Assembly (NCBI RefSeq): GCF_000730165.1
Contig: NZ_CP022112.1
Location: 785,501 to 849,500, forward strand
Source of the DNA: Nitrospirillum viridazoti CBAmc
Lineage (GTDB): Bacteria; Pseudomonadota; Alphaproteobacteria; Azospirillales; Azospirillaceae
Direction of reading: 5' to 3'
DNA length: 64,000 nucleotides
Shown here in pieces: positions 25,266-34,165 of the stretch. Position numbers and translations under genes: made by a program. Position 1 is the stretch's first letter, and each line of letters opens with the position of its first letter. The notes under the pieces were generated by a model. That model saw only the letters and a list, made by a program, of their open reading frames with translations, was not told where the DNA came from and searched no databases.

Positions 25266-25300
25266 AAAAAAAAGGCAGGACATCCGCCGGGACGTCCTAC
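25266..25300 (-). terminator. Intrinsic terminator of the third secreted gene
   Basis: AGGACATCC (25277-25285) and GGACGTCCT (25290-25298) form a near-perfect stem. Eight A residues at 25266-25273 become a U-run at the 3' end of a minus-strand transcript. Confidence 0.75.
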
Positions 25301-25352
25301 CCTTCTTTACCCAGGACACTATTCTGGAGGATACATCACACCGTGACGGGCG

Positions 25353-25766
25353 TCAGCGCGGCGTGCTGGTCGTCGTGGTGGTGCTGGTGGAATTGCCGTT
25401 GCCATCGGTCTGGGTCGATTGGTGCTCCACCGTGCTGCCGTCCGGGGTCTCCACCTTGCTCTTGCTGCGGGTGGACTTGCTGCCGTCCGGATAGGTGGTG
25501 GTCGTGGTCTTCGACTTGGCCGTGCGATCATCGTCCGAACCAGACTGGGAGCTGTAGGTCTCCGTCGACTGGGTGGTGCCGGGCATGGCCGCATCCGGGG
25601 CCGGGGGCTGCTGCGTGGTGGTTTCCGTGGTGGTGGTGCGCGACTGGGCCACAGGAACGGCCGTGGTCGTCGTGGTGCGCGTGGTGGTGGTATCGGACTG
25701 GGCGCATGCCGCACCGGCCAGAAGGCTGGCGAAAGCCACGCTGCTCAGAAGAAGACGGGTATTCAT
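25353..25766 (-). CDS. Secreted Thr-rich protein with YPDG segment (member 3 of trio)
   Basis: A 137-residue protein closely related to member 2: signal MNTRLLLSSVAFASLLAGAA followed by CAQSDTTTT, a Thr/Gln/Pro-rich mature region, an acidic SGSDDDR patch, and the segment TTTYPDGSKSTRSKSKVETP with a further PDG and NGN turn, ending STPR. The start is ATG 25766, directly behind GGAGGAATAATC; the frame is open 12 codons further. The 5' DNA including the ribosome-binding site is nearly identical to that of member 2, which indicates recent duplication. The Cys at the cleavage site suggests possible lipidation. The function is unknown. Confidence 0.72.
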   Translation of the reverse strand: MNTRLLLSSVAFASLLAGAACAQSDTTTTRTTTTTAVPVAQSRTTTTETTTQQPPAPDAAMPGTTQSTETYSSQSGSDDDRTAKSKTTTTTYPDGSKSTRSKSKVETPDGSTVEHQSTQTDGNGNSTSTTTTTSTPR

Positions 25767-25847
25767 GATTATTCCTCCGTATCTGCGTACGGCGGGCATC
25801 ACATGAAACGATGCGCCTGCCTGTTACCGACCAGAGTTCATCCTCGT

Positions 25848-25868
25848 AATATGGCCGGAATTTGGCAA
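25848..25868 (-). promoter_or_regulatory. Shared upstream element, copy 3
   Basis: On the minus strand the element reads TTGCCAAATTCCGGCCATAT, 82 bp before the ATG at 25766, exactly the spacing seen for copy 1. Confidence 0.45.
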
Positions 25869-25938
25869 TAATCATGGTTCTATTTGCTTAACCCCTTCGC
25901 GGACGCAGGGGTATTTTAAAATGGATAGGAGAATCGAT

Positions 25939-25965
25939 GGGCGGCATATACTCCTCATGCCGCCC
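25939..25965. terminator. Hairpin after the MaoC gene
   Basis: GGGCGGCAT (25939-25947) and ATGCCGCCC (25957-25965) are perfect 9-bp arms around a 9-nt loop, 26 bp past the stop at 25991. The T-tract is weak. Confidence 0.5.
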
Positions 25966-25990
25966 GAATGATGAATTGATCACTTAGCCA

Positions 25991-26437
25991 TCAGGGATAG
26001 ACGGCGGTCAGCCATTCGGCCAGCAGCGCCGGCTTTTCCTGACCTTCGATTTCAATGGTGACGGTGCGGGTCAACACCCAGCCGCCGCCCTTTTCCTCAA
26101 CCGAGTCCACGGTCTGGCGACTGCGCAGGCGCGACCCGGCCGGCACCGGGGCCAGGAAGCGGATCTTGTTGAAGCCATAGTTCACGCCCTTGCCGGCGTC
26201 GCGCACCACCAGCGTCTGGTCGCTGAAGACGGCCAGCAACGACAGGGTGAGGAAGCCATGGGCGATGGTGCCGCCCAGCGCCGCCGTGGCACGCGGCACG
26301 TCGACATGGATCCATTGATGGTCGCCGGTGGCGTCGGCGAAACCGTTGATGCGGTCCTGAGCGATCACCACCCAGTCGGAGTAGCCCAGGTCCCGCCCCA
26401 CCAAGGCGGGCAGGTCGGCCATGTCCACGGTCAGCAT
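25991..26437 (-). CDS. MaoC-family (R)-specific enoyl-CoA hydratase-like protein
   Basis: A 148-residue single hot-dog domain protein. The hydratase signature appears as RINGFADATGDHQWIHVD (Asp and His of the catalytic pair) and GTIAHGFLTLSLL. Members hydrate trans-2-enoyl-CoA to (R)-3-hydroxyacyl-CoA, feeding either polyhydroxyalkanoate synthesis or beta-oxidation. It stands alone, so the pathway is unclear. The start is ATG 26437; the open frame continues for 67 codons upstream without homology. A hairpin follows the stop. Confidence 0.85.
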   Translation of the reverse strand: MLTVDMADLPALVGRDLGYSDWVVIAQDRINGFADATGDHQWIHVDVPRATAALGGTIAHGFLTLSLLAVFSDQTLVVRDAGKGVNYGFNKIRFLAPVPAGSRLRSRQTVDSVEEKGGGWVLTRTVTIEIEGQEKPALLAEWLTAVYP

Positions 26438-26628
26438 TCTGTTTCCCTCATCGTTGTTGGCGCGCCAAGGGTATCCCGTGACAACGGGGGTGCCGCGCGC
26501 GGTGGCAGGATGCCAAATTGGCGGGGCAAGGGCACGGACTATGCAATTCCGCACGCGCACCGTTCGCCTACCATGTGCATTCTCCTTTGTGGCCCCGCCT
26601 TTGGCCCGCCCCGACCAACGGACCATCC

Positions 26629-27402
26629 ATGACCGCAACCGCCTTGCCCGACGATATCGCCCCGGACGAGCGAGAGCCCAGCCGGTCGGTGTGGGCAGAG
26701 TTCCGCCGGGGTTTGGCTGCCATGGCGCCCATCCTGCTGGGCGTGACGCCCTTCGCCCTGGTGCTGGGCTCCCAGGCGGCGATGAAGGGCCTGAGCCCGC
26801 TTGAAGTGGCGTTGATGTGCGGCCTGAACTTCGCCGGCGGGTCGGAATTCGTGGCCATCGAGCTGTGGCGCAGCCCGCCGCAAATCGCGCTGATCGCCGG
26901 CATGACCCTGCTGGTCAACTGCCGCCACCTGCTGATGGGGGCGTCATTCGCCCCACATCTGCGGCGCCTGCGCCCTTGGCAGGCGGCGCTGGTGCTGTTC
27001 GTCATGGCCGATGAGACCTGGGCGCTGGGCATGGACGACGCCCGCCGCCGCATGGCCGTCACCGGCCGGCCGGGCATCAGCCTGCCTTACTATGCCGGCC
27101 TCGCCGTCTCCCTCTACATCGCCTGGGTGGCGGTGACGGTGCTGGGCGCCGTGGTAGGGCCGGTGCTGGGCAACCCGCACGCCTATGGCTTCGACATGGC
27201 CTTCACCGCCGTCTTCCTGGTGCTGATCCGCGGCATGTGGAAGGGCTGGCGCCGCGCCCTGCCCTGGCCGGTCAGCCTGGGCGTGGCTGCTGTCACCCAT
27301 CTGGCGGTGCCGGGCGCCTGGTATGTGCCGGCCGGCACGCTGGCCGGCCTGGCTGTCGCCTATTTCGTTGCCGGCACTGAAACCCGGGAGGCCGCGCCGT
27401 GA
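26629..27402 (+). CDS. azlC: AzlC-family branched-chain amino acid exporter, large subunit
   Basis: A 257-residue membrane protein with about seven to eight hydrophobic segments. The family marks GVTPFALVLGSQA, FAGGSEFVAIELW and NCRHLLMGASFAPHL are present. Together with the small AzlD protein it forms an amino-acid exporter of the LIV-E type. The start is ATG 26629, before an acidic N-terminal tail. The stop overlaps the azlD GTG. Confidence 0.9.
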   Translation: MTATALPDDIAPDEREPSRSVWAEFRRGLAAMAPILLGVTPFALVLGSQAAMKGLSPLEVALMCGLNFAGGSEFVAIELWRSPPQIALIAGMTLLVNCRHLLMGASFAPHLRRLRPWQAALVLFVMADETWALGMDDARRRMAVTGRPGISLPYYAGLAVSLYIAWVAVTVLGAVVGPVLGNPHAYGFDMAFTAVFLVLIRGMWKGWRRALPWPVSLGVAAVTHLAVPGAWYVPAGTLAGLAVAYFVAGTETREAAP

Positions 27403-27719
27403 GCGACTTCGCCCGCTATTTCGCCCTGGACGTCCCGTCGCTGCTGGCCATCCTGGCCATGATGGCGGTGACCTATGCCACCCGCGTCACGGGATACCTG
27501 GTGCTGCGCAACCGTACCCTCAGCCCCCGCGCCACCGCGGTGCTGGAAGCGGTACCGGGTGCCGTGCTGATCTCCGTCATCGCGCCGGCCTTCACCACCA
27601 CCAATCCGGCGGACCTGCTGGGCCTGGCGGTGACCCTGGCCATGGCCTGCCGCTTCCCCATGCTGCCCACGGTGATCGTCGGCGTGGCCGTCACCGCCCT
27701 GTTGCGCCATATGCTATGA
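27399..27719 (+). CDS. azlD: AzlD-family branched-chain amino acid exporter, small subunit
   Basis: A 106-residue protein with three to four membrane helices and the AzlD pattern YATRVTGYLVLRNR, then AVPGAVLISVIAP. It starts at GTG 27399, overlapping the azlC stop by 4 bp. AzlC and AzlD are nearly always adjacent and work together. Confidence 0.9.
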   Translation: MSDFARYFALDVPSLLAILAMMAVTYATRVTGYLVLRNRTLSPRATAVLEAVPGAVLISVIAPAFTTTNPADLLGLAVTLAMACRFPMLPTVIVGVAVTALLRHML

Positions 27720-27803
27720 AGTGGGGCGGCCGTCGCTAAACGGTTGAACCCCAACCGCGTCGTTGGCATCCTTCCCGCCCAAGGCCTATGGGGGAAAAGC
27801 ATC

Positions 27804-28667
27804 ATGATCGAACTCGTCATCGACCAGCGGCGGCGCGACTTGGGCGGGTTCGAGGTCGGGCGCATCCTGCCCGTGGCCCAGCGCCGCCATGTCGGCCCCT
27901 TCGTCTTCTTCGACCACATGGGCCCGGTGGACTTCCCCAAGGGCATCCCGCTGGAGCGGGACGTGCGCCCGCACCCGCACATCGGCCTGTCCACCGTCAC
28001 CTACCTGTTTGATGGTGAGATCATGCACCGCGACAGCGTGGGCTCCGAACAGGCCATCCGCCCGGGCGAGGTCAACTGGATGACCGCCGGCAGCGGCATC
28101 ACCCATTCCGAACGGTTCGAGAAGGCGCGGGCCGAGGGCGGCGCGCTGCACGGCATCCAGGCCTGGGTGGCCCTGCCGGAAGCGGATGAGGAGACCGACC
28201 CCAGCTTCCATCATTACGGTGCGGACGACCTACCCACCTATGAGCATGGCGGGCTGTGGGCCCGGCTGGTGGCGGGTGAGGCCTTCGGCGCCAAGGCCGG
28301 GGTCAAGACCCACTCCCCCCTGTTCTATGTGCACTGGGTGCTTCAGCCCGGCACCAAGGCGCAGTTGCCGGCCGAGTATCCGGAGCGCGCGGCCTATGTC
28401 GCCGTCGGCTCGGTGGAGGTGGAAGGCAGAACGGTGGAGGCCGGCCACATGCTGGTGTTCGCCCCCGGCCAGCCGGTGCTGTTCACCGCCGTCACCCCCG
28501 CCGTGGTCATGCTGCTGGGCGGGGAGCCGCTGGGCGACCGCTACATCGACTGGAACTTCGTCTCCTCGCGCAAGGAGCGGATCGAGCAGGCCAAGGCCGA
28601 CTGGCGCGCCGGCCGCATGAAGCTACCGGACCTGGACGACAAGGAATTCATTCCGCTGCCGGGGTGA
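27804..28667 (+). CDS. Pirin-family cupin protein
   Basis: A 287-residue bicupin. The N-terminal domain keeps the metal ligands in RPHPHIGLSTVTYLF and ITHSERFE, as in pirins that bind Fe(II) and can act as quercetinase-like dioxygenases or redox sensors. The C-terminal cupin ends with the typical IDWNFVSSRKERI motif. ATG 27804 follows a GGGGGAAA ribosome-binding site. It stands alone downstream of azlCD, with no pathway clue. Confidence 0.88.
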   Translation: MIELVIDQRRRDLGGFEVGRILPVAQRRHVGPFVFFDHMGPVDFPKGIPLERDVRPHPHIGLSTVTYLFDGEIMHRDSVGSEQAIRPGEVNWMTAGSGITHSERFEKARAEGGALHGIQAWVALPEADEETDPSFHHYGADDLPTYEHGGLWARLVAGEAFGAKAGVKTHSPLFYVHWVLQPGTKAQLPAEYPERAAYVAVGSVEVEGRTVEAGHMLVFAPGQPVLFTAVTPAVVMLLGGEPLGDRYIDWNFVSSRKERIEQAKADWRAGRMKLPDLDDKEFIPLPG

Positions 28668-28671
28668 TGAA

Positions 28672-29127
28672 TTGAGCGACACCGTAGCGATTTTGTGGCC
28701 GGTACTTAGCAGCTCACTACTTTCAGGGTTAGGTGCTGGCTGGCTTACTTATCTCTTTACCTTGCGCCGCGAGCGGGAGGCCGATTGGCGCAAGATGAAA
28801 TTCGAACAATATCAGGAATTTACCTTAGCCTTCTCAGGTATAATAGAAGGAAGGAATGGAGACTCTGCGGTACTGGCAGCGGCCCTTCGGCGATATGCAG
28901 ACGCATATAATTCCATGCAGATAATAGCCAGTCCGCGCGTGTTGGAAGCGATGATCGCGCTACAGTCAGAAATTTCCGAGAAGAACGCCAATCGAGACTA
29001 TGATAATGAATATCAGCTAGTCGATCGCCTATTTAAGGCAATGCGCTCAGATATTCATCCCAAATTAGCCAAAGCAGATATGAAGCTGCTAGGTGTTATT
29101 GGAACGCCTAAATCTGACCCAACATAA
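28672..29127 (+). CDS. AT-rich orphan membrane-anchored protein
   Basis: A 151-residue protein with one N-terminal membrane segment (about residues 6-29) followed by a basic RREREADWRK stretch and a mostly helical cytoplasmic part. I do not recognise a family. The base composition is strikingly lower in GC than all neighbours and codon use favours A/T thirds, a sign of recent transfer. No ATG suits the start; TTG 28672 is used, just after the pirin stop. Its end lies 11 bp from the convergent RraA gene. A second AT-rich membrane gene of similar build lies at 44797. Confidence 0.65.
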   Translation: MSDTVAILWPVLSSSLLSGLGAGWLTYLFTLRREREADWRKMKFEQYQEFTLAFSGIIEGRNGDSAVLAAALRRYADAYNSMQIIASPRVLEAMIALQSEISEKNANRDYDNEYQLVDRLFKAMRSDIHPKLAKADMKLLGVIGTPKSDPT

Positions 29128-29137
29128 ACAATAACAG

Positions 29138-29614
29138 CTAAATCCGCACGGCACTGACGACGATGCCGTCCTCATCGGCATAGAGCCAGGCGCCGGGCGT
29201 GAACTGCGCACCGCCGAAGGACAAGGGCACGTCCACCTGGCCGGCGCCGGTCTTGGTGCTTTTCTTCGGGTTGGTGCCCAGCGCCTTGATGCCCAGGTCG
29301 ATGTGGGCCAGGGCCACGCTGTCGCGCACGGCGCCCCACAGCACCAGGCCGGCCCAGCCGTGCTTGAACGCCAGGCCGGCGATGACGTCACCCACCAGGG
29401 CGGTGCGCAGCGAGCCATGGCCGTCCACCACCAGGACGGCACCCTCGCCCGCTTCGGACAGCGTATGCTTCAGCAGGGCGTTGTCCTCATGGCAGCGCAC
29501 GGTCCGGATGGGCCCGTGGAAGGACGCCCGCGCCCCAAAGGAGCGGAACTGAATCTCACAGCTTTGCAGGCTGTCCTCATAGGCATCGACCAAGTCGGCG
29601 GTGCGATGGGTCAT
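29138..29614 (-). CDS. RraA-family protein
   Basis: A 158-residue protein with the RraA/HMG-aldolase fold. Conserved parts include [25 protein letters not shown] and WGAVRDS. Family members either bind and inhibit RNase E or act as 4-hydroxy-4-methyl-2-oxoglutarate/oxaloacetate aldolases. The short length and the G-x-x-RD motif fit both, and the context does not decide. It is divergent from the MFS gene at 29718. Confidence 0.85.
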   Translation of the reverse strand: MTHRTADLVDAYEDSLQSCEIQFRSFGARASFHGPIRTVRCHEDNALLKHTLSEAGEGAVLVVDGHGSLRTALVGDVIAGLAFKHGWAGLVLWGAVRDSVALAHIDLGIKALGTNPKKSTKTGAGQVDVPLSFGGAQFTPGAWLYADEDGIVVSAVRI

Positions 29615-29717
29615 ACCGCCCCTCCCTTCCCTGCCAAGGTTTCTCCTTATCCTAGCGCATTTTGGCCGTCACGGCAGCGGCGAGGATGGAACCGCGACCA
29701 CACTCTTAAGTGACTAC

Positions 29718-31145
29718 ATGGATGTGTATACTGCAGCGGTAAGGTCTGGTGCCGGATTGGGGAAATCAAGGCCGGCGTTGGACCAGGAACGGTGGGGAAT
29801 TCCCGTGGCTTATTCCGTCTATGTCTTGGTGGTGCTGGTGCTGGCCTATGTGCTGGCCTTCATTGACCGCCAGATCTTGACCCTGCTGGCGGTGCCGATG
29901 AAGGCCGATCTGGGCCTCAGCGACCTGCAGCTCAGCCTGCTGCAGGGCCTGTCCTTCGCCTTGTTCCTGGCCGTTGGCGGCCTGCCCATCGGCCGCCTGG
30001 TGGATCGGCGGCGGCGCACGGCGGTGCTGGCCGCCGGCGTCGCGGCTTGGAGCCTGTTCACCGCGGCCTGCGGCTTGGCGCGATCCTTTCCAGCCCTGTT
30101 CCTGGCGCGCGTGGGCGTGGGCTTCGGCGAGGCGACCATGGTCCCGTCGGCCTACTCCCTGATCGGCGACCTGTTCCACGGCCGCCGGCTTGGTCTGGCC
30201 ATCGGCCTGTACAACATGGGCCCTTATGTGGGGGCCGGGCTGGCCCTGATCCTGGGCGGACTGGTGCTGCACCATCTGCCGCCGGATGTCGTGCTTCCCC
30301 TGCTGGGCAACCTGCGCGGCTGGCAGGTGGTGTTCCTGCTGCTGGGGCCCGTGGGCCTGCTGATGGCGCTGTGGGTCGCCACCGTGCGGGAACCGGAGAG
30401 GACGGGCGCCGGGGCGCGCACCGCCCCCAACTGGGCCGAGGTGCGGGCCTACTACCGCGTCCATGGCGTCAACGCCCTGCTGGTCAACCTGGCCGGCACC
30501 TTCGCCGCCATGGCGCTGTACAGCCTGGGCGCTTGGCTGCCGCATCTGCTGGCCCGCATCCACCACATGAAGCCGCTGGACATCGGCCAGGGCATGGGCT
30601 GGCGCCTGATGGTGTTCGGCGCCGGCGGCGCCTTGCTGGCCGGCATCTTGGGTGACCTCCTGCGCCGGCGGGGCTTGGTCCAGGGACGCCTGGTCGTGAT
30701 GATCGCCGGCGCCGCCGCGTCTTGCCTGCTGCTTTACCCCGCCCTGCGCGCGCCAGACGGCGCCGGCGCGCTGGCATGGCTGGGGCCGTTGATCGGCTGC
30801 ATGACCTTGGCCATCGGCTCCAGCCCCCCGGCCTTGCAGGAGATCACCCCCAACCGCCTGCGCGGGTTCCAGCACGCCGTGGCGGCGCTGATCGCCACCC
30901 TGCTGGGCCTGGGCGCGGGCCCGTCGGTGGTGGCGCTGGTGACGGACAAGGTGCTGCGCGACGAAAGCCGGCTGGACCTGTCGCTGCTGCTGACCCTGCC
31001 CGCCATGCTGGGCGCCTGCATCGTGCTGGCGCTGATCGCGTGCCGCCGCTACGCCACCAGCCTGGCGGCCATGGCGTCAACCGATGAAACGGTGCCAGCG
31101 GCCGGCCTTTCCCTTTCAGGGGCAAGCGGAAACGCCACAACCTGA
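29718..31145 (+). CDS. MFS transporter (spinster-like)
   Basis: A 475-residue carrier with 12 predicted helices. The opening helices read VLAYVLAFIDRQILTLLAVPMK, and the loop motif GRLVDRRRRTAVL and the later GEATMVPSAYSLIGD are typical of spinster/GudP-like anion or lipid carriers often found with TonB receptors. The start is ATG 29718; upstream codons overlap the divergent RraA gene. It resembles the MFS gene at 59831. The substrate is unknown, and no catabolic neighbour helps. Confidence 0.85.
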   Translation: MDVYTAAVRSGAGLGKSRPALDQERWGIPVAYSVYVLVVLVLAYVLAFIDRQILTLLAVPMKADLGLSDLQLSLLQGLSFALFLAVGGLPIGRLVDRRRRTAVLAAGVAAWSLFTAACGLARSFPALFLARVGVGFGEATMVPSAYSLIGDLFHGRRLGLAIGLYNMGPYVGAGLALILGGLVLHHLPPDVVLPLLGNLRGWQVVFLLLGPVGLLMALWVATVREPERTGAGARTAPNWAEVRAYYRVHGVNALLVNLAGTFAAMALYSLGAWLPHLLARIHHMKPLDIGQGMGWRLMVFGAGGALLAGILGDLLRRRGLVQGRLVVMIAGAAASCLLLYPALRAPDGAGALAWLGPLIGCMTLAIGSSPPALQEITPNRLRGFQHAVAALIATLLGLGAGPSVVALVTDKVLRDESRLDLSLLLTLPAMLGACIVLALIACRRYATSLAAMASTDETVPAAGLSLSGASGNATT

Positions 31146-31153
31146 GAAATCTA

Positions 31154-31178
31154 TTTTTGTGGGAAACTCCCGCAAAAA
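31154..31178. repeat. Inverted repeat upstream of the LecB-like gene
   Basis: TTTTTGTGGGA (31154-31164) and TCCCGCAAAAA (31168-31178) form an 11-bp dyad with one mismatch and a 3-nt centre. The run after the stem is A rather than T, so it is not a normal terminator for the gene that ends at 31145. It may be an operator or a 5' mRNA hairpin for the gene at 31242. Confidence 0.5.
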
Positions 31179-31241
31179 GATGTATGAGGAGGGACATCTT
31201 TTATGCGCGCATAGGTTGTCGCGCCAGCCCTGGAGAAGAGC

Positions 31242-31619
31242 ATGTACAACACCGCCACCTTCCCTGTGCCGGACGGCACCACCATCAAGATCAACGGTTT
31301 CACCAATTCCGCCTATTGGGCCCAGCGCATCGTGATCGAGGTCACGGGCCAGGCGCCCATCACCTGGAACGGCACCGGCGCCCAGAACAACAAGCTGGTG
31401 GGCCAGGTGGTGATCCCGCCCGGCAACGGCCGGCAGGTCAGCATCACCATGTCCTATGATCCGGGCGGCGGCTTCGCCCCCTCCACCGTCGTGAAGATCC
31501 CCTTCGACGACCCCAGCCTGACCGGCTTCGTCATCGGCGGCCAGGATGCCGGCGGCCGCCCCAATGGCCCGGCCAGCTGGAACACGGTGGCCTTCGTCTA
31601 CTGGGCCAAGGGTTACTGA
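31242..31619 (+). CDS. Small beta-rich protein resembling LecB-type (PA-IIL) lectins
   Basis: A 125-residue protein without a signal peptide, rich in Gly, Asn, Thr and alternating hydrophobics. By eye it lines up with the LecB family: FPVPDGTTIKINGFTNSA against the N-terminal strand pair, a central strand series, and a C-terminal GGQDAGG...SWNTVAFVYW stretch against the LecB calcium loop. Asn22 matches the Ca-ligand Asn21 of LecB, and the Asn of WNT matches Asn103, but most acidic Ca ligands are absent. If it is a lectin, calcium binding must differ. A GGAGA site precedes ATG 31242, and a strong terminator follows. The family call is tentative. Confidence 0.5.
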   Translation: MYNTATFPVPDGTTIKINGFTNSAYWAQRIVIEVTGQAPITWNGTGAQNNKLVGQVVIPPGNGRQVSITMSYDPGGGFAPSTVVKIPFDDPSLTGFVIGGQDAGGRPNGPASWNTVAFVYWAKGY

Positions 31620-31632
31620 GTCGTTGATATGC

Positions 31633-31665
31633 AAAACCCCGGATGGCGAACCATCCGGGGTTTTT
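31633..31665 (+). terminator. Strong intrinsic terminator
   Basis: CCCCGGATGG and CCATCCGGGG form a perfect 10-bp stem around the loop CGAA, with AAAA before and TTTTT after. It lies 14 bp past the stop of the LecB-like gene. Confidence 0.92.
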
Positions 31666-31756
31666 AGTGCTGCCTCAACGCCGGGTGCCGCCGTCCGGCG
31701 GACGCAGTCGCGTCCTACAGCGACATGAGGTGTGCCCCATGTCGCTGCCAAAGGTA

Positions 31757-33622
31757 TCAGGCCGCTTCGCGGTTCTGCGCCAGGCGGTCCAGCAGCGCGT
31801 CCTGCTGGTCGATCAGTTCCTGTGGCGTGTCGCCGCCGAAGCGGCCGAACAGCTCGGACTGGTCACGCAGTTCCGTTTCGGCCTCAACCTCGTCCACCGC
31901 CATGACGACGTCGAACTGGTCGCGACCGAAGTCCAGGCCGTGCCAGGTCAGGTCTTCATAACGCGGCGTCAGGCCGAACAGGTTCTCTTCCGTCTCCACG
32001 ACGCGGCCGCGCACCCGGTCCACGATCCACTTCAGCACCCGCATGTTATCGCCGAAGCCCGGCCAGGCGAACTTGCCGTCCTGGTCCTTGCGGAACCAGT
32101 TGACGCGGTAGATGCGCGGCAGGTCATTGATCTTGTTGCCCATGTCCAGCCAGTGGCGCCAGTACTCCGCCATGTTGTAGCCGCAGAAGGGCAGCATGGC
32201 GAAGGGATCGCGGCGGATGGCGGCCTGGCCCACGGCGGCGGCGGTCGCCTCCGACCCCAGGGTCGCCGCCCAGTACACGCCCTCGTTCCAGCCGCGGGTC
32301 TCGAACACCAGCGGGAAGGTGCGCGACAGGCGACCACCGAAGATGAAGGCGCTGATGGGCACGCCGGCGGGGTCCTCCCAGGCCGGATCGATGCTGGGGC
32401 ATTGGCTGGCCGGGGCGGTGAAGCGGGCGTTGGGGTGCGCCGCCTTGCGGCCGCTGGCGGGCGTCCAGTCCTTGCCCTCCCAGTCGATCAGGTGGGCTGG
32501 CGGCGTCTCGGTCAGGCCCTCCCACCACACGTCGCCGTCATCGGTCAGGGCGCAGTTGGTGAAGATGACGTTGGCGTGCAGGGTCAGCAGGGCGTTGGGG
32601 TTGGACTTCAGGCTGGTGCCGGGCGCCACACCGAAGAATCCCGCCTCCGGATTGATGGCGCGCAGGGTGCCGTCCGGCGCCGGCTTGATCCAGGCGATGT
32701 CGTCGCCGATGGTGCGCACCTTCCAGCCGTCGAAGGCGGCGGGCGGCACCATCATGGCGAAGTTGGTCTTGCCGCAGGCCGAGGGGAAGGCGGCGGCGAC
32801 ATAGGTCTTCTCGCCCTCCGGGCTTTCCACGCCCAGGATCAGCATATGCTCGGCCAGCCAGCCCTCCTCGCGCCCCAGGGATGACGCGATGCGCAGCGCG
32901 AAGCATTTCTTGCCCAGCAGCGCATTGCCGCCATAGCCGGAGCCATAGCTGATGATCTCATGCGTCTCGGGGAAGTGGACAATGTACTTGTGCCGGGCGT
33001 TGCAGGGCCAGGCCACGTCCTTCTGGCCGGCGGCCAAGGGCGCGCCCACGGAGTGCAGGCACTTCACGAAACCGCCGTCACCCAGCTGGCGCAGCACCGC
33101 CTCGCCCATGCGGGTCATGATGCGCATGTTCACGGCGACATAGGGGCTGTCGGACAGTTGCACGCCGATGTGGGAGATGGGGGAGCCCAGGGGTCCCATG
33201 CTAAAGGGCACCACGTACAGGGTACGGCCGCGCATGCTGCCCTTGAACAGGCCCTGCAGCGTCTGGCGCATCTCGGCGGGATCGGCCCAGTTGTTGGTCG
33301 GGCCGGCCTCTTCCGCCGTCGGGGTGCAGATGAAGGTGCGGTCCTCCACCCGGGCCACGTCGCCGGCATCGGACCGGCAGAGGAAGGAATTGGGCCGCTT
33401 GGCCGGGTTCAGGCGGATGAAGGTGCCTTGGGCCACCATCTCTTCGCACAGCCGGTCATATTCCTCCTGGCTGCCGTCGCACCAATGGACCGCCGCCGGC
33501 TGGCAATGGGCGACGACCTCATCAACCCAGTCCAGCAGGGCCCGGTTGGTGGTGGGCGCGCCGGTGGAGCCGGCCAGGGGGGAGCCGGTCAGGGCGGAGG
33601 ACCTCGTGACGGAGCTGCTCAT
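31757..33622 (-). CDS. pckG: Phosphoenolpyruvate carboxykinase (GTP)
   Basis: A 621-residue enzyme that converts oxaloacetate and GTP to phosphoenolpyruvate, the first step of gluconeogenesis. It is the GTP type: the P-loop with hyper-reactive Cys is [13 protein letters not shown], followed by the metal-binding [10 protein letters not shown] and guanine-contact [10 protein letters not shown]. The length is normal. It is a single gene; 33623-34165 upstream holds no supportable gene and should contain its promoter. The GTP type is less common than the ATP type in alphaproteobacteria. Confidence 0.96.
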   Translation of the reverse strand: MSSSVTRSSALTGSPLAGSTGAPTTNRALLDWVDEVVAHCQPAAVHWCDGSQEEYDRLCEEMVAQGTFIRLNPAKRPNSFLCRSDAGDVARVEDRTFICTPTAEEAGPTNNWADPAEMRQTLQGLFKGSMRGRTLYVVPFSMGPLGSPISHIGVQLSDSPYVAVNMRIMTRMGEAVLRQLGDGGFVKCLHSVGAPLAAGQKDVAWPCNARHKYIVHFPETHEIISYGSGYGGNALLGKKCFALRIASSLGREEGWLAEHMLILGVESPEGEKTYVAAAFPSACGKTNFAMMVPPAAFDGWKVRTIGDDIAWIKPAPDGTLRAINPEAGFFGVAPGTSLKSNPNALLTLHANVIFTNCALTDDGDVWWEGLTETPPAHLIDWEGKDWTPASGRKAAHPNARFTAPASQCPSIDPAWEDPAGVPISAFIFGGRLSRTFPLVFETRGWNEGVYWAATLGSEATAAAVGQAAIRRDPFAMLPFCGYNMAEYWRHWLDMGNKINDLPRIYRVNWFRKDQDGKFAWPGFGDNMRVLKWIVDRVRGRVVETEENLFGLTPRYEDLTWHGLDFGRDQFDVVMAVDEVEAETELRDQSELFGRFGGDTPQELIDQQDALLDRLAQNREAA

Positions 33623-34165
33623 GGAAATATTCTACCTTTCGATCCGCGAAACCGCTGGCGGTTGGCCCGGCGCCGTCCCGGCCTGCCTGGCCCGGAAGGG
33701 GCGCCGGCCATCGACGGAAGCGTCAGGTTCGCAGCATCGTTCCCGGGGGCCGGCAGGGTGTGGGCACAGCCGATGGCAAATGATGCCGCGCCGCTTCCAT
33801 CGGCGCAGACGGTCATGATTGGTGTGGGGCGTTGAAGGGCGCGACGGCCGACCGTTGATAGGTCAACTATATGCGCATGCCTCCCTGGCACCGGACAGGC
33901 CGGGTGCGGCAGGGGGATCGCCCCGCGGACGGGATCGTCGATGGATTCCGTGGGTGAAGGTCATTGTGCGCTACTCCCCGAAGTTGAGTACAGGTGGGCC
34001 GGTCTTTGCCGCCAGCTCCACCCTCAGAATATGGCCGGCCCTGTCGCCGGGCGCGTGCCTGATCCATCTTCTACCGCCGCGCCACCGGATGTCCAGTGGC
34101 TTGGCTGTGTCAACGGCGGCCACGCCGGCTGGGAAGTCTGGCCGCCTTTATCCAAGGTATTAACA
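33623..34165. other. Gene-free stretch between pckG and the MHS carrier
   Basis: A 543-bp gap upstream of pckG and downstream of the MHS transporter. Open frames here are short and lack a ribosome-binding site or a recognisable protein. The only local feature I see is the AT-rich TCAACTATATGCGCATGC near 33872. The leader and promoter of pckG must lie here. Confidence 0.5.

Noticed and set aside
33819-34163. A 114-codon plus-strand frame in the pckG upstream gap
   Set aside because: No start signal, no domain, mixed composition; treated as non-coding.
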